NCBI RefSeq assembly: GCF_002632825.1
Contig: NZ_NJAJ01000014.1
Span: 1 to 64,000, forward strand
DNA length: 64,000 bases
Source of the DNA: Xenorhabdus stockiae
GTDB lineage: Bacteria > Pseudomonadota > Gammaproteobacteria > Enterobacterales > Enterobacteriaceae
Reading direction: 5' to 3'
Shown here: one piece after another, positions 57,936 through 64,000 of the stretch
Numbering within the stretch: position 1 is the stretch's first letter
How the letters are laid out: each line of letters begins with the position of its first letter
Notes under the pieces: generated by a model
Database searches by the model: none
What the model was told of the DNA's origin: nothing
Seen by the model: only the letters and a program-made list of their open reading frames with translations
Made by a program: the position numbers and the translations under genes

Positions 57936-58425
57936 GCATTAATATAAACTAATTTGGTGGCGATTATGAGGCTGGTATTACCAGCCTCTTGTTCGATAAA
58001 ATGTCCAGTCATATAGCTCTTTGTATTGTTTGAATATTCTACGCGAATAATTTTTCCACTATGTTCAATACTACCTTTATATCTATTTTTCTATGTTGGT
58101 ATAAATAATTTAGTCAGTATCTATTTCATGATGATAAAACTGTATTCTTCAATAATTTTTCTCTTTAAGGTCTTCTTTAGCATTGGCATAGGGTACAGTT
58201 GTCACACTAAATATATATATACCGATAATAAAGTATTTATTTCCGTACTATCTCTTCTACAAGTTTGATGTTTCCATATTGTATTCAATATGTTAATTAA
58301 TTGATTACATCAAACTGTTATATTAGATAAACAAAAAATTGTTACTGTTATATGTTAAATATCCATGCTTTACTCATTCGTACTTTTTCATTGGTTTTTC
58401 TTATAACAAATAGAATGAGGTAACT
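57936..58425. other. Intergenic region between NRPS 2 and the cytochrome bd operon
   Basis: These 490 bases hold the NRPS terminator hairpin (57968-57988) and the promoter of the oxidase operon. An inverted pair, AGTTTGATG (58262-58270) and CATCAAACT (58309-58317), lies about 110 bp before cioA. Its right arm is in TTGATTACATCAA, which resembles an FNR half-site pair with one base too few in the spacer. An open frame at 58026-58268 is Phe/Ile-rich and has no ribosome site. Confidence 0.5.
57968..57990 (+). terminator. Terminator hairpin after NRPS 2
   Basis: GAGGCTGG and CCAGCCTC pair perfectly around TATTA, 32 bp after the NRPS stop, followed by TTGTTC. It is the counterpart of the hairpin after NRPS 1. 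Confidence 0.6.
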
Positions 58426-59763
58426 ATGTTCGGGTTAACTGCCCTTGAACTTGCAAGGATACAATTCGCATTTACCGTTTCTTTTCATATTATCTTTCCC
58501 GCTATTACGATAGGTTTAGCCAGTTTTCTTGCTCTGCTGGAAGGCTTATGGCTGAAAACACGTAATACAGACTACAAAACGCTATACCACTTCTGGGCAA
58601 AAATCTTTGGTATTAATTTTGGTATGGGCGTGGTTTCCGGTTTAGTCATGGCCTACCAGTTCGGCACTAACTGGAGTTTTTTCTCTGAGTTTGCCGGAAG
58701 CATCACCGGCCCTTTGCTCGTTTATGAAGTGCTTACCGCGTTTTTCCTTGAGGCCGGTTTTCTTGGCGTTATGCTGTTCGGCTGGAATCGGGTGGGTGAA
58801 AAACTCCATTTTTTCGCTACCTGTATGGTGGCACTCGGTACAATTATCTCTACATTTTGGATACTGGCATCCAATAGCTGGATGCAAACGCCACAAGGCC
58901 ATGAAATTATTGATAACCAGATTGTTCCCGTAGATTGGCTGGCCGTTATCTTCAACCCCTCTTTTCCTTATCGTTTGCTGCATATGGGAACAGCAGCATT
59001 TCTCGCTTCTGCGTTCTTTATTGCCGCTTCCGCTGCCTGGCATTTGCTGAAAGGCAATGATTCGTCCGCCATGAAAAAAATGCTGTCAATGGCGATGTGG
59101 CTGATTCTGATCATTGCTCCGTTACAGGCGTTTATCGGTGATTTACATGGCCTGAATACCCTGAAACATCAGCCTGCCAAAGTTGCTGCGATGGAAGGCC
59201 ATTGGGAAAACCATCCCGGCGAAGCCACGCCACTGATTATATTCGGTATACCCGATCAGGAGGCAGAAGAGACTCGTTACGCCGTCAAAATTCCCTACCT
59301 TGCCAGTATCATCCTGACACACAGCATTGATAAACAAGTTCCGGCATTAAAAGAATTTGCACCAGAAGATCGTCCTAATGCTTTTATGGTGTTCTGGTCA
59401 TTCCGGGTGATGGTCGGATTGGGATTATTAATGATTCTGGCGGGAGTCTGGGGGTTGTGGCTGCGCTATAAAAAACGGTTGTACCAGAGCCGGGCGTTTC
59501 TCCGCTTTATGCTCCTGATGGCACCTTCTGGTCTGATTGCCATACTCGCCGGATGGTTCACCACGGAAATCGGCCGTCAACCGTGGGTTGTCTATGGACT
59601 GATGCGCACGAAAGATGCGGTATCTGCTCATGGTGAATTCCATATGAGTATCAGCCTGCTTATCTTCTTTGTCGTCTACGGCGCTGTTTTCGGTGCTGGT
59701 TATGCTTATATGATGAAACTTATCCGTAAAGGGCCCAATAAGGAGTTAACAAATGGGTATTGA
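58426..59763 (+). CDS. cioA: Cytochrome bd-type quinol oxidase subunit I, cyanide-insensitive (CioA) type
   Basis: The 445-residue membrane protein has haem ligands in the expected places: His21 (SFHIIFPAITIG), His186 (PYRLLHMGTA) and Met329 (FWSFRVMVG). It also has the proton-path acids Glu101 and Glu109 in EVLTAFFLE. The periplasmic quinol loop (GLNTLKHQPAKVAAMEGHWE) is short, as in CioA and AppC-like proteins, and lacks the insertion that makes E. coli CydA over 500 residues long. It reduces O2 to water with quinol in the inner membrane and generates proton motive force without pumping. GAGG lies about 6 nt before the ATG. cioB overlaps its end by 11 bp. A low-affinity or cyanide-tolerant role under stress is the usual inference for this type. 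Confidence 0.93.
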   Translation: MFGLTALELARIQFAFTVSFHIIFPAITIGLASFLALLEGLWLKTRNTDYKTLYHFWAKIFGINFGMGVVSGLVMAYQFGTNWSFFSEFAGSITGPLLVYEVLTAFFLEAGFLGVMLFGWNRVGEKLHFFATCMVALGTIISTFWILASNSWMQTPQGHEIIDNQIVPVDWLAVIFNPSFPYRLLHMGTAAFLASAFFIAASAAWHLLKGNDSSAMKKMLSMAMWLILIIAPLQAFIGDLHGLNTLKHQPAKVAAMEGHWENHPGEATPLIIFGIPDQEAEETRYAVKIPYLASIILTHSIDKQVPALKEFAPEDRPNAFMVFWSFRVMVGLGLLMILAGVWGLWLRYKKRLYQSRAFLRFMLLMAPSGLIAILAGWFTTEIGRQPWVVYGLMRTKDAVSAHGEFHMSISLLIFFVVYGAVFGAGYAYMMKLIRKGPNKELTNGY

Positions 59764-60760
59764 TCTTCCTCTAATCTGGTTCCTGATTATCATCTTCAGT
59801 ACCATGATGTATATCGTGATGGATGGCTTTGATCTTGGTATAGGTATCTTATATCCCATGGTTAAGGGGCAGGCAGATCGTGATTTAATGATGAATTCTG
59901 TTGCCCCCGTCTGGGATGGTAACGAAACCTGGCTGGTACTGGGTGGCGCAGGTCTATTCGGTGCTTTTCCTCTGGCCTATGCGGTGATTCTGGATGCGCT
60001 GGCAATTCCATTAACTCTTATGTTATTAGGACTGATATTCCGCGGCGTAGCGTTCGAGTTCCGTTTCAAATCCGCGCCAAAACATCAGCCGATTTGGGAT
60101 AAAGCATTTATTGCCGGTTCAATCATTGCGACTTTTATACAGGGTGTCGTCGTCGGGGCTGTTATTGAAGGCTTTCCTGTAGAAAATCGTACCTATATTG
60201 GCGGGAGCTTCGATTGGCTTTCACCCTTTCCGTTATTTTGCGGTTTTGGTCTGCTTATCGCTTATGGGCTACTGGGATGTGGCTGGCTGGTGATGAAAAC
60301 CGAAGGGCATTTGCAGAAAAAAATGCTCAGGCTTCTGCGTCCATTAACTTTACTGATGCTGGTAATCATCACTATCGTCAGTGTCTGGACACCGCTTTCT
60401 CAGCCAGCTATTGCTGATCGCTGGTTTAGTCTGCCTAACCTGTTTTTCTTTCTGCCTGTGCCATTACTGGTTTTATGGTCAGGCTGGAAACTGCTGGTTG
60501 CGAACCAGAATGGCGGTCATTACACGCCGTTTTTAGCAGCATTATTACTCGTATTCATGGGGTTCAGCGGGTTAGGGATCAGCATCTGGCCAAATATCAT
60601 TCCCCCTTTTATCAGCTACGAAGAGGCTGCATCTCCTCCTGAGTCTCTGGGTTTTATGCTTGTCGGTGCACTATTTATCATCCCAATAATATTGACTTAT
60701 ACCTATTGGAGTTATTATGTCTTCCGAGGAAAAATCACCCATGAACAAGGCTACCACTAA
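59753..60760 (+). CDS. cioB: Cytochrome bd-type quinol oxidase subunit II (CioB)
   Basis: The 335-residue product has about eight membrane spans. It contains the family landmarks VMDGFDLGIGIL (residues 23-34), NSVAPVWDGNETWLVLGGAGLFGAFP, the RGVAFEFRFK segment after the third helix, and GFSGLGISIWPNIIPP near the C-terminus. Subunit II stabilises subunit I and its di-haem site. Its ATG is preceded by AAGGAG inside the cioA end, so translation is coupled. Confidence 0.93.
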   Translation: MGIDLPLIWFLIIIFSTMMYIVMDGFDLGIGILYPMVKGQADRDLMMNSVAPVWDGNETWLVLGGAGLFGAFPLAYAVILDALAIPLTLMLLGLIFRGVAFEFRFKSAPKHQPIWDKAFIAGSIIATFIQGVVVGAVIEGFPVENRTYIGGSFDWLSPFPLFCGFGLLIAYGLLGCGWLVMKTEGHLQKKMLRLLRPLTLLMLVIITIVSVWTPLSQPAIADRWFSLPNLFFFLPVPLLVLWSGWKLLVANQNGGHYTPFLAALLLVFMGFSGLGISIWPNIIPPFISYEEAASPPESLGFMLVGALFIIPIILTYTYWSYYVFRGKITHEQGYH

Positions 60761-60899
60761 CACAGAACATTCACATTCTCCGCTATGGAAACGATTGGGC
60801 TGGATGATAACTATCTGGTGTTGTAGTGTATTAACGCTTTATGCCGTCTCGACTTTATTCCGTTTCTTAATGACAGCAGCGGGAATGAAGGTTAAGTAA
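60717..60899 (+). CDS. DUF2474 small membrane protein of the bd oxidase operon
   Basis: The 60-residue protein has one membrane segment after PLWKRLGWMITIWCCSVLTL, the DUF2474 pattern. Members of this family sit at the end of cio-type operons and are thought to be accessory subunits comparable with CydX. ATG 60717 has GGAG 5 nt upstream and overlaps cioB by 44 bp. A second ATG at 60741 is possible. Confidence 0.8.
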   Translation: MSSEEKSPMNKATTNTEHSHSPLWKRLGWMITIWCCSVLTLYAVSTLFRFLMTAAGMKVK

Positions 60900-60998
60900 T
60901 TATTCATTTTCTGCCTGATTTTATTAGAACATAATCAATAGCAATATGTTTATATTAGATATTTGATTTAGTTATTCGGATTCTTTCTACAAATATTT

Positions 60999-61048
60999 AA
61001 CGGCTTCATAATTGCAACATAATATAGAAAGCAATAAATGAAGCCGTT
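60999..61048. terminator. Long inverted repeat between cio operon and phoH
   Basis: AACGGCTTCAT (60999-61009) pairs with ATGAAGCCGTT (61038-61048), and inside it ATTGC pairs with GCAAT. It lies between two convergent genes but has no T-tract on either strand. It could be a bidirectional terminator or a remnant of a palindromic repeat. Confidence 0.4.
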
Positions 61049-61108
61049 CTGTTGAGCTACATATCCTTCACCCTTTCAATTACTCTTCTGAGCAATCTTT
61101 ATTCTCAA

Positions 61109-61906
61109 TTAGACTGGAGAACTATAAGCCTGCAATGCTTTTTGACATAACTTAGAGCGCACACAATCTTCCTGAGAAAAATGAATTACACCAATTGCTT
61201 CATCATTAAAAAAACGCTCCAGCGCATCTGCCAGCCCTGATTTGGTGCTGTCCGGTAAATCGCACTGGCTGATATCTCCATTCACAATAACAGTTACGTT
61301 TTCTCCCAACCGGGTTAAAAACATTTTCATTTGATTAATCGTCACATTTTGTGCTTCATCAAGGATCACAAACGCATTTTCAAATGTCCTGCCACGCATA
61401 TAAGCAAAAGGAGCTATCTCAACTTTTCCAATTTCAGGACGAAGACAGTATTGCAAAAACGATGCGCCCATACGTTTTAATAACACCTCATAAACTGGGC
61501 GGAAATATGGCGCAAACTTTTCTGCCACATCGCCCGGCAGATAACCCAAGTCTTCTTCCGCCTGCAATACCGGACGTGTCACGATGATTTTATCAACCTC
61601 TTTATTAATCAGTGCATCTGCTGCCATTGCTGTACTGATAAATGTTTTGCCACAACCCGCTTCACCATCAGCAATAACCAATTGTTTATTCTTAATAGCG
61701 CGCATGTAACGGTACTGCACTTCATTGCGTGGGCGAATTTCAGAGGTATCCCTGTTTTCACGTGCCATTCCAATTGCTTCTACTCCGCCAATCTGTACTA
61801 ATGAGGTAACGTTATTATCATTGCGATAACGAGACTGACGCATATCTTTTTTTAGCATTCTCCTGACTTCGCGGCGAGATTTCATCACTGCTTTTTGTCT
61901 ACTCAT
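61109..61906 (-). CDS. phoH: PhoH, phosphate-starvation-inducible ATP-binding protein
   Basis: The ATG at 61906 with AAGGT upstream gives 265 residues that align end to end with the conserved part of E. coli PhoH (MSRQKAVMKSRREVRR..., TSLVQIGGVEAIGMAR). Walker A is GEAGCGKT (81-88) and Walker B is VILDEAQN (180-187), followed by FLTRLGENVTVIVNGD, the motif III region of the PhoH helicase-like fold. PhoH family proteins are ATPases linked to RNA metabolism; their exact cellular role is still unclear. The leader carries a terminator and a small ORF that suggest control by attenuation. Confidence 0.94.
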   Translation of the reverse strand: MSRQKAVMKSRREVRRMLKKDMRQSRYRNDNNVTSLVQIGGVEAIGMARENRDTSEIRPRNEVQYRYMRAIKNKQLVIADGEAGCGKTFISTAMAADALINKEVDKIIVTRPVLQAEEDLGYLPGDVAEKFAPYFRPVYEVLLKRMGASFLQYCLRPEIGKVEIAPFAYMRGRTFENAFVILDEAQNVTINQMKMFLTRLGENVTVIVNGDISQCDLPDSTKSGLADALERFFNDEAIGVIHFSQEDCVRSKLCQKALQAYSSPV

Positions 61907-62006
61907 AGTCGCACACCTTATCGTTGGCTTCACACTTGCGGTGTTCTATCACCGATATAGAATAACTGCGTTATATTGAATAGAAGTGAGCTCCCTTTTC
62001 AGCTCA

Positions 62007-62117
62007 TTAAGACCCATAAAAAAACCGGTGATAAGACAACCGCCTTTCTGTTGGCAGTTCGGTCTTCATCACCGGTTCACTTCCTGACTGAATTGTAATT
62101 GTTTCAGTATCTGTCAT
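62007..62117 (-). CDS. Possible 36-residue leader peptide upstream of phoH
   Basis: ATG 62117 has GAGG 7 nt upstream. The peptide begins MTDTETITIQSGSEPVMK and ends RRLSYHRFFYGS, and its last 18 codons lie within the terminator hairpin. It has no membrane segment and matches no family I know. Ribosome movement across this ORF would melt the hairpin and allow phoH transcription; that is a hypothesis. Confidence 0.4.
   Translation of the reverse strand: MTDTETITIQSGSEPVMKTELPTERRLSYHRFFYGS
62017..62077 (-). terminator. Rho-independent terminator in the phoH leader
   Basis: On the minus strand AACCGGTGAT (62077-62068) pairs with ATCACCGGTT (62032-62023), extended by AAGAC/GTCTT and an ACCGCC/GGCAGT inner stem. 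A run of seven T follows (62024-62018). It lies between the upstream region and phoH, so it acts as an attenuator rather than an operon end. Confidence 0.8.
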
Positions 62118-62302
62118 CGGCATTCCTCGCATATCCGCTTTACCGTAACCAGACTAAATTTAGCGGACTATGATGTCAGTATAATGACAATTTTTTATTT
62201 ATGACAAGGTAACAATTTAAATTTTACTGAAACATTTTTTAACTTTTGATTGATAAATCACAAAGCAACAAAAACATAAAATAACAACTCAGCCAGTGTT
62301 AA

Positions 62303-63307
62303 TTATTTTTTACAATTAGCGGCCAAATGATACCCGGCTTTCTGGGCTTCAGATTCTGAACGAAAATAAACCGCATTTTTCTCTGACGTGGTTTTATACC
62401 CTGAGCAATGAGAAAGATGATATATCATGCTATTTTTATTCCCTTTAATCGCTTCATTTGCAGCAGATTTAGCTGTTGATTTAGTCACTGAAACCGGTTC
62501 TGATACTGACCGTGCAGCATTTACATTTCGGCTATCAGTTTGCCCGGTAATCCCCTGACCTGAATTTTTATGCCCTAACTGCCACTTTTTGCTTCCAGTA
62601 ACGAATGGATTGTGGTGCCCCATAATCCGGGCGATACGATTATCTCTTTCACGCTCCCAGGCTTCCACAGGATATTGCCGATCCCAGGCCATCATTAACT
62701 GCTGCTGCTGACGCGACATTGTCAGGTTATAGCGATCATGCATATAGAAATAGACTCTGGCAACCATGCCTTTCACTTTGTCACGCGGCTCAAACAAACG
62801 TGATTTAAAATCAACTTTACTACTACAGGCACCATACATGTTGGGCAGATTTCTGGCAGCCATTCCATACCCTAAATTGCTGCGATCCCCGTTTACTTCA
62901 CCAATAGAAGGGGCCAGATTATGCAGATCCGATTCTATTACACGAAATGCCGGGTCACTATCAACACAGTTTTTTCTCCCGCCATTCTGCCAACATTGTC
63001 TCTGATGACCGAATACCCATGCTGGTACAATATGCTCCCACTCGATGCGTTCAGCTCGATTCTGCTGCGACCTTACATGATAGTTACATGAAGGTAAGTC
63101 AACGCGTCCACCACTTTTACCAACCCATTGCCAATCGCAGCCACAATACAAAGTACCAATACCTGACTTTTCCAGCCCAGCATAAACATATTTTCGCGAT
63201 TCGACTTTAGCCTGTTCAAAGTTGGCCGGAGCACTCCATGCGTTAAAAGATACAATAAACCCAAAAAATAAAAGATAATTTGCCCAAAGGCGAATATTAT
63301 TGCTCAA
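62303..63307 (-). CDS. endA: Endonuclease I family secreted nuclease with C-terminal sunset-like domain
   Basis: The 334-residue protein has a signal peptide (LLFFGFIVSFNAWSA, cleavage near 26) and the endonuclease I fold: EWEHIVPAWVFG with catalytic His92, then ESDLHNLAPSIGEVNGDRSN with metal ligands Asn130 and Glu137, and ARVYFYMHDRY. It cleaves DNA non-specifically in the periplasm or outside the cell. Typical EndA proteins are near 235 residues. Here a Ser/Thr-rich linker (about 240-290) is followed by IYHLSHCSGYKTTSEKNAVYFRSESEAQKAGYHLAANC, a Cys-His module resembling the nuclease-associated 'sunset' domain. No ATG is available before the signal peptide, so TTG at 63307 is the likely start (AGG 7 nt upstream). 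Confidence 0.88.
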   Translation of the reverse strand: MSNNIRLWANYLLFFGFIVSFNAWSAPANFEQAKVESRKYVYAGLEKSGIGTLYCGCDWQWVGKSGGRVDLPSCNYHVRSQQNRAERIEWEHIVPAWVFGHQRQCWQNGGRKNCVDSDPAFRVIESDLHNLAPSIGEVNGDRSNLGYGMAARNLPNMYGACSSKVDFKSRLFEPRDKVKGMVARVYFYMHDRYNLTMSRQQQQLMMAWDRQYPVEAWERERDNRIARIMGHHNPFVTGSKKWQLGHKNSGQGITGQTDSRNVNAARSVSEPVSVTKSTAKSAANEAIKGNKNSMIYHLSHCSGYKTTSEKNAVYFRSESEAQKAGYHLAANCKK

Positions 63308-63575
63308 AATAATACCTATTTACTTGTTGTATAATACCAATCTGTTATCCTGCCTGAATAGACAAATAAATGACACATTTTTTATGTTTCGAATATTGCT
63401 TAATTTTATTACAGTGCCAGTTTGTTATTTTAGTTTGTCAAAACTAATATCACTTAATTCATCGAATAAGTTAATTTATTACAACTTTAAAGGCTCAAAT
63501 ACCTTGTTTATTAAGCTATTGCACTCAATTTATTTGGGTAAAATTAAATCAACTTTAGCATATTTAATACCATAA

Positions 63576-63764
63576 ATGACAATTAACACTAAAATTGAAC
63601 AGCTTGAACACGAGCTACTGGATGTTGTGAAAAAATATTCAGGAAATGAAGAAGTTACAATTAACACAATTAATACTTCAGAAAATAACTTACAAATTCA
63701 GGTTATCATCGCAGGTAAAAATCAATTAGATATTACTTTAAATTCATTTTCTGATGAACAATGA
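63576..63764 (+). CDS. Small hypothetical protein
   Basis: The 62-residue open frame has a protein-like composition: an acidic, probably helical first half (TKIEQLEHELLDVVKKYSGNEE) and beta-type second half (NLQIQVIIAGKNQLDITL). It is followed 26 bp later by a hairpin with T-rich tail, which supports a real gene. No Shine-Dalgarno site is visible before the ATG and no family was recognised. Confidence 0.4.
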   Translation: MTINTKIEQLEHELLDVVKKYSGNEEVTINTINTSENNLQIQVIIAGKNQLDITLNSFSDEQ

Positions 63765-63789
63765 CTACATTACATGTCTGAAAAATAAG

Positions 63790-63824
63790 CAAAGGGAACC
63801 ATCATTGAATTAATGGCTCCCTTT
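63790..63824 (+). terminator. Terminator-like hairpin after the small ORF
   Basis: AAAGGGAACCAT (63790-63801) pairs with ATGGCTCCCTTT (63812-63823) with one mismatch and a 10-nt loop, followed by ATTG. Both arms are A/T-flanked, so it may work in both directions for the convergent gene that follows. Confidence 0.6.
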
Positions 63825-63905
63825 ATTGCTAATCTGTTAAGATTAATTAATACTTAAAACTGACATAATAAAAGTTAAGCGATATTAAAGTTATAATAAA
63901 CGATA

Positions 63906-64000
63906 TTATTTCCTAAACCCCAAATCATCATCCTGTTCATCACCGATGATCTTTCTGGTCAGTTCATAACAGTGGGTAATTTTTCCTTCGCTAAGCAGGA
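63906..64000 (-). CDS. C-terminal fragment of an unidentified protein
   Basis: A minus-strand frame enters from beyond the window and ends at a stop at 63906-63908. The visible end (LLSEGKITHCYELTRKIIGD, then a DDD-containing tail ending GFRK) is soluble and acidic. No family was recognised from 31 residues. Confidence 0.5.
   Translation of the reverse strand, partial: LLSEGKITHCYELTRKIIGDEQDDDLGFRK

Larger units (their letters stand above)
61907..62302 (-). promoter_or_regulatory. phoH: phoH leader region with internal terminator
   Basis: The 396 bases between endA and phoH contain, in minus-strand order, an AT-rich promoter area, a small ORF (62117-62007), a strong terminator overlapping its 3' half, and then the phoH start 100 bp further. 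Transcripts must read through the terminator to reach phoH. This is the layout of a leader-peptide attenuator, although the inducing signal cannot be read from the sequence. Confidence 0.55.

Noticed and set aside
58026-58268. 80-codon plus-strand open frame between NRPS 2 and cioA
   Set aside because: It is composed of runs of Phe, Ile and Tyr from AT-rich DNA, has no ribosome site and overlaps the probable oxidase promoter.
58301-58317. A perfect FNR box
   Set aside because: TTGAT-TAC-ATCAA has a 3-bp spacer, whereas the FNR consensus needs 4, so it is not called as an FNR site.
63300-63575. 91-codon plus-strand open frame next to endA
   Set aside because: It overlaps the start of endA on the opposite strand, has no ribosome site, and its hydrophobicity reflects AT-rich sequence.
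1-64000. CRISPR arrays, tRNA and rRNA genes
   Set aside because: No regularly spaced palindromic repeats beyond the short GAATAG cluster, and no cloverleaf or rRNA-like stretches, were seen on either strand.

Overview
The window looks like a piece of a Photorhabdus or Xenorhabdus-type genome (Morganellaceae, Enterobacterales). This is inferred from three ERIC-type repeats, a PhoH and an EndA very close to the enterobacterial forms, AT-rich intergenic DNA, and two large nonribosomal peptide synthetase (NRPS) loci of the starter-C / E / DCL type common in these insect-pathogenic genera. No tRNA, rRNA, CRISPR array or transposase gene was recognised.

Layout. 1-2.2 kb: the tail of an unidentified gene, an ERIC element, a DUF817 membrane protein, a shortened ERIC copy and a small caspase-fold (clan CD-like) protein. 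2.6-25.0 kb: one giant six-module NRPS, Cstart-A(Thr)-T / C-A-T / C-A(Thr)-T / C-A(Val-like)-T-E / C-A(aliphatic)-T-E / C-A-T-TE. 25.2-30.9 kb, minus strand: a VOC-fold protein, then a Tat-exported FAD amine-oxidase-like enzyme, a DUF805 protein, a tandem SnoaL-like protein and an aminoaldehyde-dehydrogenase-like enzyme. 31.3-35.7 kb, plus strand: a trypsin-like protease carrying FnIII/Ig-like repeats and a secreted Ig-like protein, closed by a strong terminator. 35.8-41.9 kb, minus strand: a tight six-gene operon (SDR, StyA-like monooxygenase, StyB/HpaC-like flavin reductase, cyclase/isatin-hydrolase-like enzyme, phytoene-desaturase-like FAD enzyme, MetA-pathway porin). 42.9-57.9 kb: a second NRPS split over two genes, Cstart-A(Thr)-T / C-A-T / C-A(Tyr-like)-T-E // docking-C-A(Pro)-T-TE. 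58.4-64.0 kb: a CioAB-type cytochrome bd oxidase with a DUF2474 subunit, phoH with an attenuator-like leader, endA with an extra C-terminal domain, a small orphan ORF and the tail of another gene.

How it fits together. The two NRPS loci are paralogous end to end. They share a similar starter C domain, a Thr-loading first module, a closely similar TE, the same 5' leader block with an in-frame mini-ORF, and the same GAGGCTGG hairpin after the stop codon. Each should make an N-acylated, Thr-first peptide released by its TE: a hexapeptide and a Thr-X-(D-Tyr-like)-Pro tetrapeptide. Between them lie catabolic and secreted-protein genes with no obvious link to the peptides. The most interesting of these is the StyAB-like operon. 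Its combination with an SDR, an HxGTHxDxPxH cyclase and a hydrophobic-substrate porin suggests oxidation and hydrolytic opening of an indole- or styrene-like aromatic.

All assignments come from reading motifs by eye. No database search was run. Substrate codes of the adenylation domains were extracted by manual alignment to GrsA and should be treated as such.
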